Positions 1-9,798 are shown, counted from the first letter of the stretch. The stretch is 64,000 nucleotides of DNA from Planctomycetota bacterium (GCA_029550525.1 JAKPHF010000062.1:496001-560000), one strand, 5' to 3'. Numbers and translations: made by a program. Notes: generated by a model from the letters alone, not told the origin.

Positions 1-3000
1 TCGTATAGTCCGGCAGCGATGAAACCTGGTCGCGGATCGGGCGGTTGGCGTTGGCGGCAAAATTAGCGTTGATCGCCTGGATCGTCGCCCCCAGGTCCGC
101 GTACTTCAACGCGTACGACCGAACCTCCCGCATGTCGTCCGCCGGACGCGAATCCAGCTTGGCAATAAGGGTCTTGACTTCGTCCAGGTCTTCCTGGGTC
201 TTGGCCGTGATGACCACCGTATTGTTCGAATCGTTGCCCGTCACGTTCACCGGGAACACACCCGTGCGGGCGTCCCGGCGCTTGGTCTGGGCGATGATAC
301 TGGTCAGTTGGGCCGCAATCTCGGTCGCCTTGACCTTCTCGATCCGAACCGTCTCCGGCGGGATGACCTTGTTGGCGTCGGGCCGATCAATTTGAGCCAG
401 CGTCTCCTCGATCTGCTTCATGTCGTCGGGCAGCGCCTTGACCACCAGCGATCGCGTGCCGTACTCGTACGTGATCACCGGTCGCTCATTCACCGGACGA
501 TCCGACTTGTTGAAAACCGCCACCAGCGCCTGATAGGCGTAGGTCACGTCGGTGTACTGCACCGGGATGACCTTGACCTGCAGCCCGGCCTCGCTCACCT
601 CGGGCCGATCGAAGATCTTCAGCAATTCCTCGATTTGTTTGCGATTCGAATCGCTGGACTGCACGAACAGCATCTTCGACCTGCTGTCCGGCATGATCTG
701 CACGACAGCTTCCGAAGGCACCGGCGTCGTGCCTGCCGCGGTCAGGGCGTCGTTACGCGTCTTGAACCAGGCCTGCAGCTTTTTCGCCACTTCATCGGCA
801 TTGGCGTGCTGGACGGTGAAGGTCGACTCCTTCACGGCCGCGATTTGCGGCTTGCGGTACGCCTCCAGCGGATCGATGACCAGGGCCTTGATCTGCTGCA
901 ACTGCTGGCCCGTGCCGTAGACGTACACCATGTCGTTGCCGCTGGCCACTGCCCGCGGAGGCTGCTTGCCGCCCGGGAACTTCACGCCGGCGTACAGGGC
1001 GTTGATGGATGCGGCAACCGCCGCCGCACCGCCGCCCGTGATCGGATACATGGCCACCGTCTCGGCCGTGTCGTCGCCCGGCGGGATGTCCAGCTTCTTC
1101 AGCGCCGTGTCCACCATGATCATGGTGGTGGGCGAACCCACCACGATGAGCGAGTTCGTCCGCGGGTCCGGCGTGACACCGAACGGCTCGGCGCCGCCCC
1201 GCAACGCGACCGACATCTGCGTCATCAGCGCCTTGAACTGGGCCTCCACCTCCGTGGCCGCCGCGTGCTTGAGCGGGAACACCTGGATTTCCTGCTTGCT
1301 CGGTCGATCCAGGTCCATGGCCACCTTCTGGATCTGCTTGAAGATCTCGTCCGGGGCCACCACGAACAGAATCCCGCTATTGTCGTCGCCGGTGATCTCG
1401 ATCCGCTGGGCACCGCGAACGTTCCGCCGGCCGCGGGGCACGAAGATCTCGGTCAGCTTGCTCGCCACGCTGGTCGCGTTGGCAAACCTCAACTCCACCT
1501 GCTTGGCCGTCGCCGACTGGAAGGACTTTTCATCCAGTTCCTTGATTTTGGCCGCGATCAGGAGTTGCTTGGCCTCCGTGGGGGCGTACACCAGCAGCGA
1601 GTTGGTCTCGGCGTCTGCTGTGATGCGAACGGCCCGCGGCCCGGTCTCGCCCGGCTCGACGAAGATCTTGGTCAGCGTCGCCGCCATTTCCGTGGCGCTG
1701 CCCGCGTTGACCGGGTAGATCTGGACCTGCTGCTCCTTGGGAGCCACGTCCATCTCCTGGATGATCGGAGCGATCTTCTCCATGTCCGGCTTGAGGGCCC
1801 GGACCACGATGGTGCCCGCCCGGCTGTTGGCGGCGATCTTGACGTCGCCTGCGCCGCGGCCCGGTGTGAACCCGTCTATGCCCCGTCGGCCGCCTCCCGT
1901 GCGGTCCGGACCGAACACCTTCTCCAACTCGGCGGCGATCTTCTCCGCGTCACCGTTCTGGATGACGAACGTCTTGACCTCCAGCGGGACTTCCAGTTCC
2001 TCCAGTTGCTTGATCAGACTGTGGACCAGGTCGATCCCTTCGTCGGTGGACGACACGATGATGGTGTTCGTCGTCGCGTCCGACGTGATCATGATGTCCT
2101 TGGCCGGGTTCAGCCGCATCTTGCCGGGCACGCCGCCGTTCTGGCCGTCCTTGCCCGCCTGCGCGGCGCTGGCTTCGGATGCCGCCTCCATCTGCTGCAT
2201 CTGCAGTTCGAGCATCTGCTCTTCCAGCCGCTCGATCAGGTCGGCCTCGGGGCTGCCGCGGCCGCCCCGCAGCCCGCCCAGACCGGCGCGTCCGGTCCGC
2301 AGCCGGCGGGTGCCGTCGTCGATCTTGAGGATGGCCTTGATGGCCTGCTCGACCTCGCCCGCATTGAGCTTCTCGAGCTGGAACAGCCGGATCTTCACGC
2401 CCTGGCCCCCGCCCGGCCGGTCAATCTTGAGCAAGAGTTCGGCAATGACCGGGAAGGTCTCGGGCGCGGCCCGGATGATCAGCGTGTTCGTCCGCGGGTC
2501 GGGAATGACCTTGATGCGCTGGGCCGCCGCAGCCGCGGCCTTGGCTGCCTCCTCTTCCTGCTTCTTCTGCTCTTCCTCTTCCCGACGGCGCTGGCTGCCG
2601 CTGGACTCCTCGCCATCGCGGTCCTGACCGCCGTCCTGGCCCTGCTGCGCCCCCTGACCGCCCTGGCCGCTGCGGCGAGCACCCTGCTGCCGCCGCTGTT
2701 GCTGCTGGGCGGGCACGGTGTCGTTGAACATCGTCTCCAGGATGTGAGCCGCCACCTCGACCGCAATGTGCTCGACCCTCACCACCCGGAACTCGGTCTT
2801 GGTCGCGTCCTCGATGTCCTCGAGCTCCTTGACGATCGTGTCGAGCAGGTAGTCGAACTCCTTGACCTGGCCTTCCCGGCCCACGATGAAGATCAGTCCC
2901 TGCTCGGGGTCGTAACGAACCTGGACCTCATCGCTCTCGCGGGCCTGTCCGGCCGCCTGGCTGAGCTCGCTGTACATGCGCTCTTCGGGCGACTGGCGGG

Positions 3001-6000
3001 ACTGCTGAGCCGCGGGCTTCTCAGCCACCGTGCCGGCCTTCGGGGCTTGAGCCTTGGCCGGCGCAGCCGCCGGGCTCGCCTTGGGAGCCGCCGCCTGGCC
3101 ATCGGCTGCTGCCGGTTGCGTGGTGGCCTGCCCTTCCTGACGGAAACCCTCCAGCAGCATCTGAGCGGCCGTGCGGTTTTCGGACGCCGATCCGGTTTCC
3201 GCGGGCCGGCTGGCCGGAGCCGCAGCCGCCTTCGAAGGCGGGGTCGCCGCCGGCTGCGTCGCCGCGATCGTCGCCGCTTGCGACAATTTTATGGCATTCA
3301 GTGACGCCTGCATCCGGGCCAACTCGCCGGCTGGGGCGACGAACGGGTTCGCGCTCACCGGCTGAGCCGATCCCTCGCCCGCCGGAGCCGCCGGCGGCTC
3401 GATCGGATCCCAGTAGTTGACCTCGCGCTGGTTGATCATGTCCATCGGGCTCTGCAGTCCGCCCGGACGGACGATCGGCCGAATGTTGACGCCCACCGGC
3501 GACAGCCGCTGAATCTGCGCGATCAGCCTCTGAGGATCCTTCACCCGGCGCGCCGCCACCATGATCTTGGGCTGCGGCGGATTCTTCTCCACTTCCTGCA
3601 GCATCTTTTCGACCTGCGGGAAGTACTTGGGATCGCCCTGCACGATGATCTGGTTGGTGAACGTGTACGGCTTGATGTACGGCGCGTCCCAGCCGTACAG
3701 CTCGTACATGCCCTTGTCCAGGATCTCGGCGATCTCCTTGGCCGGGCCCTTCACGTCATACAGAAGCGTGACTTCCTTGCCCGAGGTACCGATCACCGTG
3801 CTGTTGGGTCGCCCGCTCTCGTGCGCCTTGGCAATCCGCGCAGCGGCCAGGTTCTCCATCTGCGCGACCACTTGTTCGATAATGGGGAACTTCTCCGGCG
3901 GCGCGTAGACGATCAACTGGTTGGTCTGGTAGTCCGTGCGCACGGTCACGGTCGCGCCGCCCGCGCTGCTTACACCGCGCCGCGAGCTGTAGCTGTAACG
4001 GCTGCTTCCGCCGCCGACCACCTCCTCGACCATGTCGGCGACTTCCTGCAGGTCGGCGTCCTGGATCTGGATGACCTTGAACATGCCCTCGGGGCGAGCC
4101 CCTTCGTCGAGCTTCTTGACCAGTTGTTCCGCCTCGGCGACCTTTTCCTCGGCGCCGGTCAGAATGATGGAGTTGCTGGATTCGACGGCGGTCACGGTCA
4201 GCTCAGTGTTGCTCTCCGAGCTTCGGCTCCGCGAGCCCCAGCCGCCCCACCAGCCACCGAAATCACGGCGACGCGAGGACGACGACGAACCGCCCGACGT
4301 GCTGGCGATCTGCTCCTCCACGATGGGGGCCAGATCCGTCGCCTTGGCCGTCATGAGCGAGATGATCCGCGTGGTCGACGGCCGCGGCGGTCGGTCGAAC
4401 TCGCTGATCAATTCCTCGACCGTCGGCATCAACGCGCTGGGCGCCGACACCATGATCCGGTTCTGTCCCTTGTGCACGGTGACGCGCGGACCACTCGATC
4501 CGCCCCACCCCCCCCAGCCGAAGGACCGGCCGCCACCACTTTGCTGCTGCAATTCCTGGTACTTGGTCTCCAGCACCGGCTCGATGATGTCCGCGATCTC
4601 CTGCGGACGAGCCCGCTGAATGTCAAAGTGCCGGATGGTCATGGTCAGATCGGCGCCTTGCTTGGCATCGATCATCTCGCGAACCCGCTTGTCGATCTCC
4701 GGCATCCGATGACTCGGCGCCGAGACCAGCAGCAGGTTGCTGCCGTACTCGCCGATGAACTTCAGGTTCGACGCGCCGCTCGACCGGCCCCCCGGGCCGT
4801 CCTTGCCGAACAACTGTCGCAGGTTGTTCGCCAGTTCGTACGTGCCCCGGTAATCCGAGCCGGTGACCTTGTACGTTCTGATCTCGTTGCCTGCCGTCGC
4901 GTCGGTGTCGACCTCCTTGACCAGCTGGGCGATCTCTTCCATCTTGTCTTTGGGCGCCTGGACGATGATGCCGCGGCCAATCTCAGCCACCTTCACGCCC
5001 AGGTTGGGACCGTCCGAAGACATCCCGCCGCCGAAGAAGCCGCCGCGCGAACGCCCGCTCGTGCGAGCCTCGAACGTCGTCTGGATGATCTCGCTGACCT
5101 CGCTGGGCTCGGCGTAGCTCAGCTCGAACGTCCGCCGCACGATCTCTTTGGCGGCGTAGTCGGCGTCGATCTGCTTGACCGTCTCTTCGATCTTGGCGAA
5201 ATCCTCGTCGCTCGCCGAGACGAACAGCCGGTTGCTCACCGACTCGGCGACGATCCGCACGGGCACTTTGCCCGCTCCGCCCGAGCTGTCCGCTCCGTAG
5301 CCGCCGCCGTAGTATCTGCCGCCGTAGCCGCCTCGCCGGCCGCCACGTTCGAACAGGTTTTCGATCACACTCTCGACGTACCCGGCGTCGGCCTTGGTCA
5401 ACTGGATAGTGCGCCAGCCGGCCTGATCGGCCGCACTCGGCACATCCAACTGGTCGATCAGTTCCTTGGCCTTGGCATGCACTTCCTCCAGAGCCGTGAC
5501 CACGATCGCGTTGCTCTGAGGCTCGTAGACGAACATCGGCGCGTTGGGATCGAGGCTCATGCCGTAGTAGTACCCGCGCCGTCCGCCGCCACCGCCCCGG
5601 CTGCTCAGCGATTCGCTCAGAATGCTGGTCATCATGGCCGCGTCGACGTGCTTGAGCCGGTACGTCCGGGTGATGGCCGACGACTTGCTGCGCTCATCCA
5701 CCTGCTTGATCAGCCGATGGATGTCGTCCCACATCTCCTCGCGGCACAGCACGATGAGCATCTTGGAGTTGTCGTCGGGCAGGAAGCGCGGCAACGTGTT
5801 GCCTCCGCTGCCTCCGTAGTACGACCGGCCGCCGTAATAGCCTCCGCCGCCTCCGCTCTGGCTGTAGCGGCTGGATAGCGTTTCGGCCAACGCCGACGGT
5901 GTGGCGCTCTCGAGAATCACAATGTGCTCGACCGCCCCGGCCTGCGGGTCGACGTCCAGCTTGGCGATCAGGGCTTTGGCGTCCTCCATCTCCTTGGGAT

Positions 6001-8200
6001 CGCCGCCGCTCAGAATGATCGCCCGATCCGTCGCGCTGTCCGGAATGACCTTCAGTCCCTCGGACGCCGGCGTCCGCGCCCCGGGTCGGTACGAGGCCCG
6101 CTGCCCGAACACCGCCCCCACCACTGAGGCGATGTTGGACGCGCTGCCGTGCTGAAGCTCCACGTACTGCAGCTTCTCGTTGGGAGCCTCCTGGTCCAGC
6201 ATCCCGATGTATTCCTTGATCTGGGCCATCTCGTCTTCGGTGGCCTTGACCAGGATGGAGCGGCTGGCAGCCATGGGCACCAGCACCGCCGTGCTGCCGA
6301 TGCTGCGGAACTGCGGCGGCGGCGCCGGCTGCTCGATCATCTGCCCGCCCGGTCCCTGCCGCGGCGGCGGAGGCGGAGGCTGGTACAGCTCGCGACGACC
6401 CAGCAGCGGCGTGATCTGCTCGACCAGCTCCGCCGGATCGGCGTACTGCAGCTTGAAGACCTCGCGCCGGTCGGGCGTGATCAAGGGCACGTCGATGTAC
6501 TCGGCCATGTACTTCTCGACGAGCTTGTGCTTGGCCTCCGAAGCCCGCACCAGCAGCTCGTTCTTGCGCTTGTTTTCGCGGATGTCCACGTCATCCGCCG
6601 TGGATGTGCCGACGTCGACCGGGGCGGCGGGCGCTGCGGCCGGCCCGGGCGGAGTGCCGCGCGAGGGGCGGCCCGGCGTAGCCGAGGGCGTGGACTGGGC
6701 ACGAACCACCGAGGCTCCCGAACTGCTCGGCGGCATCAGCTCGGCCAGCATCTCCACCGCGATCGAAGCGGCCGCATACTTCAGCGGGTAGGCCCGCCAC
6801 TCGCGCCCGTCCGTCTTCTCCACGTCGTAGACCTTCACGGCCAGATCGAGCATCTTCTGGACGTACAGGATGAAGCCCTTCAGCTCGATCTTGTTGCTAT
6901 CGGGGACCACCGTCGCCCGGGCCGTGTTGTCCGGCACACTGTCGATGAGCAACACCGCCAGTTGACTCGGTGAGACGTTCTTGGGCTCGTAAATCACCGA
7001 GGCCAGCTCCCACATGGGCAGCTTGGCCTGCTCGTAAGCTTCGACCGACGGATACATCCGCGACGGCGGAATGTAGCGATACCAGTCACTCAGCCGCCGC
7101 ACGCCCAGATAATCCTCCAGACGCAACACCCAGTAGCCCTTCTCGGCCAACAGTTCGTTGTAGGTCGTGAGCGCGTCGTCGAAGCTCTGCATCTCGACGC
7201 TTTCGAACGTGATCTGTTGCTGCTGGTCGGCCGGGTCGATCTGCCCGATGGGGTTCAGCCCCGCCATCTCGCAGACGTCCTCGAACGTCTTCTGCAGCGG
7301 CGTGTTCTTCCACACGAAGAAGAACATCCGCTCCTCCAGCGGCAGCCGGAACACGTTCTTCGGCTGGACGAGCTTCTTGCCACCCTGGGCATCGGTCTCC
7401 ACGGCGTATCCTTCCCGGCCTTGGACGTCGGAGGTGGCGGTCGGCGTGCCCGACCCCGGTGGCGTGGCCGGCGCGGCAGGCGCCGGTGTACGAGCGCTCG
7501 ATCCGCGCGGCGGTACCGTCGGTCTCACCGGCGGCGTAGTCGGCGCCGGAGGCGTCGCGGACGGCGGAGTGGTACCGGCCGCGGGTGGCGCCGCCGGAGG
7601 CTGGGCGGGCTGAGCTGCCGGCGTCTGCGCTGACGTCTGGTCGGACGCGCCGGCCTCCGACGGCGGCTGCCTTCGGCCGGAACGGATGCGCTCCCGCAAC
7701 GCCTCGAGTTCGTCGTCCGACACGTCGGGCAGCGCATGGGAATCGATGCTCATGTCGCCGCTGGGCTGCGTCGCAGGCGATTGGGCCGCATCTTGCGGCC
7801 GCGCGTTGGCGCGCCGCTGGGCCAGGTGATCGCGGAAACGCCGAGTGGGGTCATCGTCGCTCTCGTTGGGAGTGGTACGCGGCGGGAGGCGATCACTTCC
7901 CGGCGGCAGCGGCTGAGCTTGCCGCCCGTCCGTCGCCCCCGCGGGCAGCGTCGTCGAACCGCGCCGTCGGATGGGCGGCCGCTCCACCGGCTGGTCCTGT
8001 GCAGCCTGCGCCAGTTGCAACGGCTCGGCCGTCGCTGACGGCGACTCCTCACTGGCCGCAGCCCATGCGGCGCTGAACTCCTCCTGGGTCGCGTCCACGT
8101 CCGAATTCCCGGCCAACGCGTAGCCGGCCAGGCTCAGCAGACCTACGCTCGCCAGGGCGGCCAACATCATCCGCCAGTGGTTCGATAATGCACTTACCAT
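1..8200 (-). CDS. gspD: Giant GspD-like secretin-repeat protein (partial, C-terminus beyond left edge)
   Basis: The minus-strand frame stays open from ATG at 8200 to base 1, giving 2733 codons without a stop. The start has GGAGGA nine bases upstream. The protein begins with a signal peptide (hydrophobic MMLAALASVGLLSLAGYALA, then GN), followed by a Pro/Ala/Thr-rich stretch to about residue 260. From about residue 390 it is a chain of some 25 repeats of 80-130 residues. Each starts with a beta strand such as FKLQYADP, has an amphipathic helix, a variable loop, then N-x-hydrophobic-V-x-A, and ends in an Ile..Leu-Asp helix. This is the pattern of the secretin N1-type ring domain (secretin_N). 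An Ala/Pro/Gln linker lies at about 1607-1737 and a charged EEEEQKKQEEE helix near 1875. Known secretins have two to four N domains before the pore, so this is many times longer. The pore domain, if present, lies outside the window. It follows gspM in the cluster. Outer-membrane secretin is inferred; a purely periplasmic scaffold is possible. Confidence 0.85.
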   Translation of the reverse strand, partial: MVSALSNHWRMMLAALASVGLLSLAGYALAGNSDVDATQEEFSAAWAAASEESPSATAEPLQLAQAAQDQPVERPPIRRRGSTTLPAGATDGRQAQPLPPGSDRLPPRTTPNESDDDPTRRFRDHLAQRRANARPQDAAQSPATQPSGDMSIDSHALPDVSDDELEALRERIRSGRRQPPSEAGASDQTSAQTPAAQPAQPPAAPPAAGTTPPSATPPAPTTPPVRPTVPPRGSSARTPAPAAPATPPGSGTPTATSDVQGREGYAVETDAQGGKKLVQPKNVFRLPLEERMFFFVWKNTPLQKTFEDVCEMAGLNPIGQIDPADQQQQITFESVEMQSFDDALTTYNELLAEKGYWVLRLEDYLGVRRLSDWYRYIPPSRMYPSVEAYEQAKLPMWELASVIYEPKNVSPSQLAVLLIDSVPDNTARATVVPDSNKIELKGFILYVQKMLDLAVKVYDVEKTDGREWRAYPLKYAAASIAVEMLAELMPPSSSGASVVRAQSTPSATPGRPSRGTPPGPAAAPAAPVDVGTSTADDVDIRENKRKNELLVRASEAKHKLVEKYMAEYIDVPLITPDRREVFKLQYADPAELVEQITPLLGRRELYQPPPPPPRQGPGGQMIEQPAPPPQFRSIGSTAVLVPMAASRSILVKATEDEMAQIKEYIGMLDQEAPNEKLQYVELQHGSASNIASVVGAVFGQRASYRPGARTPASEGLKVIPDSATDRAIILSGGDPKEMEDAKALIAKLDVDPQAGAVEHIVILESATPSALAETLSSRYSQSGGGGGYYGGRSYYGGSGGNTLPRFLPDDNSKMLIVLCREEMWDDIHRLIKQVDERSKSSAITRTYRLKHVDAAMMTSILSESLSSRGGGGGRRGYYYGMSLDPNAPMFVYEPQSNAIVVTALEEVHAKAKELIDQLDVPSAADQAGWRTIQLTKADAGYVESVIENLFERGGRRGGYGGRYYGGGYGADSSGGAGKVPVRIVAESVSNRLFVSASDEDFAKIEETVKQIDADYAAKEIVRRTFELSYAEPSEVSEIIQTTFEARTSGRSRGGFFGGGMSSDGPNLGVKVAEIGRGIIVQAPKDKMEEIAQLVKEVDTDATAGNEIRTYKVTGSDYRGTYELANNLRQLFGKDGPGGRSSGASNLKFIGEYGSNLLLVSAPSHRMPEIDKRVREMIDAKQGADLTMTIRHFDIQRARPQEIADIIEPVLETKYQELQQQSGGGRSFGWGGWGGSSGPRVTVHKGQNRIMVSAPSALMPTVEELISEFDRPPRPSTTRIISLMTAKATDLAPIVEEQIASTSGGSSSSSRRRDFGGWWGGWGSRSRSSESNTELTVTAVESSNSIILTGAEEKVAEAEQLVKKLDEGARPEGMFKVIQIQDADLQEVADMVEEVVGGGSSRYSYSSRRGVSSAGGATVTVRTDYQTNQLIVYAPPEKFPIIEQVVAQMENLAAARIAKAHESGRPNSTVIGTSGKEVTLLYDVKGPAKEIAEILDKGMYELYGWDAPYIKPYTFTNQIIVQGDPKYFPQVEKMLQEVEKNPPQPKIMVAARRVKDPQRLIAQIQRLSPVGVNIRPIVRPGGLQSPMDMINQREVNYWDPIEPPAAPAGEGSAQPVSANPFVAPAGELARMQASLNAIKLSQAATIAATQPAATPPSKAAAAPASRPAETGSASENRTAAQMLLEGFRQEGQATTQPAAADGQAAAPKASPAAAPAKAQAPKAGTVAEKPAAQQSRQSPEERMYSELSQAAGQARESDEVQVRYDPEQGLIFIVGREGQVKEFDYLLDTIVKELEDIEDATKTEFRVVRVEHIAVEVAAHILETMFNDTVPAQQQQRRQQGARRSGQGGQGAQQGQDGGQDRDGEESSGSQRRREEEEQKKQEEEAAKAAAAAAQRIKVIPDPRTNTLIIRAAPETFPVIAELLLKIDRPGGGQGVKIRLFQLEKLNAGEVEQAIKAILKIDDGTRRLRTGRAGLGGLRGGRGSPEADLIERLEEQMLELQMQQMEAASEASAAQAGKDGQNGGVPGKMRLNPAKDIMITSDATTNTIIVSSTDEGIDLVHSLIKQLEELEVPLEVKTFVIQNGDAEKIAAELEKVFGPDRTGGGRRGIDGFTPGRGAGDVKIAANSRAGTIVVRALKPDMEKIAPIIQEMDVAPKEQQVQIYPVNAGSATEMAATLTKIFVEPGETGPRAVRITADAETNSLLVYAPTEAKQLLIAAKIKELDEKSFQSATAKQVELRFANATSVASKLTEIFVPRGRRNVRGAQRIEITGDDNSGILFVVAPDEIFKQIQKVAMDLDRPSKQEIQVFPLKHAAATEVEAQFKALMTQMSVALRGGAEPFGVTPDPRTNSLIVVGSPTTMIMVDTALKKLDIPPGDDTAETVAMYPITGGGAAAVAASINALYAGVKFPGGKQPPRAVASGNDMVYVYGTGQQLQQIKALVIDPLEAYRKPQIAAVKESTFTVQHANADEVAKKLQAWFKTRNDALTAAGTTPVPSEAVVQIMPDSRSKMLFVQSSDSNRKQIEELLKIFDRPEVSEAGLQVKVIPVQYTDVTYAYQALVAVFNKSDRPVNERPVITYEYGTRSLVVKALPDDMKQIEETLAQIDRPDANKVIPPETVRIEKVKATEIAAQLTSIIAQTKRRDARTGVFPVNVTGNDSNNTVVITAKTQEDLDEVKTLIAKLDSRPADDMREVRSYALKYADLGATIQAINANFAANANRPIRDQVSSLPDYT

Positions 8201-8466
8201 GTCGAGGAGTCCTCCAATCGCGCCCGCCTTCCGTGGGTCGGCGGTCGTCTGGATTGCTCGGTTTTGCATCCCTGTGTGTGTTCCGGATCAGTCCAGCCGG
8301 ACTATCCTGTCCGTGTGACGGGGAACGATCAGGCAGCCCCTCTACCTACGGCGGCTTCACGCCTCGGTTCCGAGGAATCTCGGGGCCACTCGGGGAAAAG
8401 TATCACCGTCTCCCTGGATCCGGGTTTCTCCATCACCCGATTGCCGGTCAGCGTTGCCTTCGAGGC
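8201..8466 (-). promoter_or_regulatory. Structured leader between gspM and the giant gspD
   Basis: This is the longest gap inside the secretion cluster (266 bases). The minus strand can form several short hairpins: GGAC/GTCC (8299-8312), GGUAG/CUGCC (8332-8346), GGCG/CGCC (8350-8363) and two overlapping, mutually exclusive stems, CCGAG/CTCGG and CCTCG/CGAGG, around 8364-8384. Alternative pairing of this kind fits a leader that controls the downstream gene or an RNA-processing site. No riboswitch class was matched with confidence. Confidence 0.35.
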
Positions 8467-9798
8467 TCATCCTGGCCTCTCGCTTATACCCGCGGCACGC
8501 TGTTCCAGTTTCAGGTACTCGTACAGAAGCTCCGGCTGCGACTCTTCCGTCAGAGGTACGCACTCCCGCAACGCCTTGGTCAGCGGGTGGTAGTACAGCT
8601 TGTCGTCCTTGGTCGAGACCGCGCCTTTGGGGTGAACGAAAATCAGCGTTCCCCCATACAGAGTATCGCCGATTTCCACCCGCTTGTCTTCCTCGGCCTT
8701 GTTGGCCGGGTTTTCCAGCACCACTTGCTGGCGTGTCGGTGAGCTGATGATCCGGGCCAGCACCAAGTTGGCGTCCGGCGGCGGCTGCGGCGGCGGGGGC
8801 GGCGCCACCACGACCGGCGTTTCCGGCTGGTAAACCGTGAACTGCAGGACATCGCCCTCGGTCCGCTTGCCTTCCGAATTAATCGAGTCCACCCGCCAGT
8901 AGTAGGTCTTGCCAAGTGTGAGGGCCCGGGGAATCTGGAACGTCACCTGACCGCTCGCCGGCCCGGAGACCCCCTGCGACATCGACGGTGGCGGGTTCTC
9001 CTCGCCTACGAACACCTCATACGTCTTGGCGTTCGGAGCCGCGTTCCAGCGCAGTTGCTGAGCGGTCACCGCCAACCGGCCGTTGGGCCCCGGCTGGTGG
9101 CCCACCACTTTGCCCGGCAGCGGCACCGGCGGTGTCCACGGCTCGAAGATCTTCCGCTCGATGATGTCCTCGTAGTCCTCGAACTTGTCCTTCTTCGTTC
9201 GAACGATCGTTACCGCCGGTTGCGACGTGAGGTCCACGGGTTGCACGCGCGGCAGGCCTTCCGCCTTGGCGTCCGGCAGCAGCAGCGTGTCCATCTCCAC
9301 CGTCATCTTCAGCGTGTTCTTGGGCACGTTCTTGCCCGTCTGTTGGGCCAGCGTGATTCGCCGGCAACGCACGATGTACGGCCGCTGATGCACCTTGAAC
9401 AGGTACTTCAAAATCTGATCGAGCTTGCCCTCGGCCGTCACCGTGCAAGTCAGACTCCGCAGGCCGTTCTTGCCTACCTTGGGCGTGCCCTTGAGCGTCA
9501 CCGAGCCGTTGGCCAGCCCCACTTCCTGGACCAGCGCATCGATGTCGGGCCGAAACAACGTCTGGACCATCGCATCGTCGGTGCCCAGCGTCTGCCTGCC
9601 TGCCTCGAGCCAGGCTTCCTTGCCCCGCATCAGCCGCTTGCGCTCGGCGAGAATCTCGTCCTGCTTCTTCTCCAGGCGCGCGATCTCCTCGTCCAGCGAC
9701 TCGAGCTTCCCGACGTACTTCGTCTTGGCCCCCCACGCCGCCAGCAAAGCCAGGAGCGCACCCAGCACTATCACCATTCGTTTCTCACGAGGGTTCAT
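8467..9798 (-). CDS. gspM: GspM/PilO-like protein with fibronectin-like and PilP/GspC-like regions
   Basis: 443 residues. It opens with a short cytoplasmic stretch and one transmembrane helix (about residues 8-23, IVLGALLALLAAWGA), then a coiled coil (LDEEIARLEKKQDEILAERKRL) and a ferredoxin-like PilO/GspM region. A middle segment (about 245-325) reads like a fibronectin type III fold (LRWNAAPNAKTYEVFVG ... YYWRVDSINSEGK). After a Pro-rich hinge (VVVAPPPPPQPPP), the end (GDTLYGGTLIFVHPKGAVSTKDDKLYYHPL) resembles a PilP/GspC HR-type domain. In type II systems GspL-GspM form the inner-membrane platform and GspC binds the secretin N0 domain. One polypeptide may combine both roles here, and no separate gspC is visible. 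It lies between gspL and the giant gspD. The family call is solid at the N-terminus; the domain assignments further on are inference. Confidence 0.7.
   Translation of the reverse strand: MNPREKRMVIVLGALLALLAAWGAKTKYVGKLESLDEEIARLEKKQDEILAERKRLMRGKEAWLEAGRQTLGTDDAMVQTLFRPDIDALVQEVGLANGSVTLKGTPKVGKNGLRSLTCTVTAEGKLDQILKYLFKVHQRPYIVRCRRITLAQQTGKNVPKNTLKMTVEMDTLLLPDAKAEGLPRVQPVDLTSQPAVTIVRTKKDKFEDYEDIIERKIFEPWTPPVPLPGKVVGHQPGPNGRLAVTAQQLRWNAAPNAKTYEVFVGEENPPPSMSQGVSGPASGQVTFQIPRALTLGKTYYWRVDSINSEGKRTEGDVLQFTVYQPETPVVVAPPPPPQPPPDANLVLARIISSPTRQQVVLENPANKAEEDKRVEIGDTLYGGTLIFVHPKGAVSTKDDKLYYHPLTKALRECVPLTEESQPELLYEYLKLEQRAAGISERPG

Noticed and set aside
308-3304. 998-residue plus-strand open frame (and others at 3821-5878, 930-1718, 1737-2627)
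   Set aside because: It is antisense to the giant secretin-repeat gene; its product is a His/Arg/Leu-rich string without domains, a shadow of high third-position GC.
1-8200. Assembly artefact producing repeated secretin domains
   Set aside because: The repeats are diverged in sequence and loop composition, and the frame is maintained throughout, so a collapsed or duplicated assembly is unlikely.
8201-8466. c-di-GMP-I or c-di-AMP riboswitch upstream of gspD
   Set aside because: Fragments such as CACACAGGG..CAAAACC and GUAGGUAG..CUGCC recall those classes, but the order and spacing of conserved blocks do not fit either consensus.
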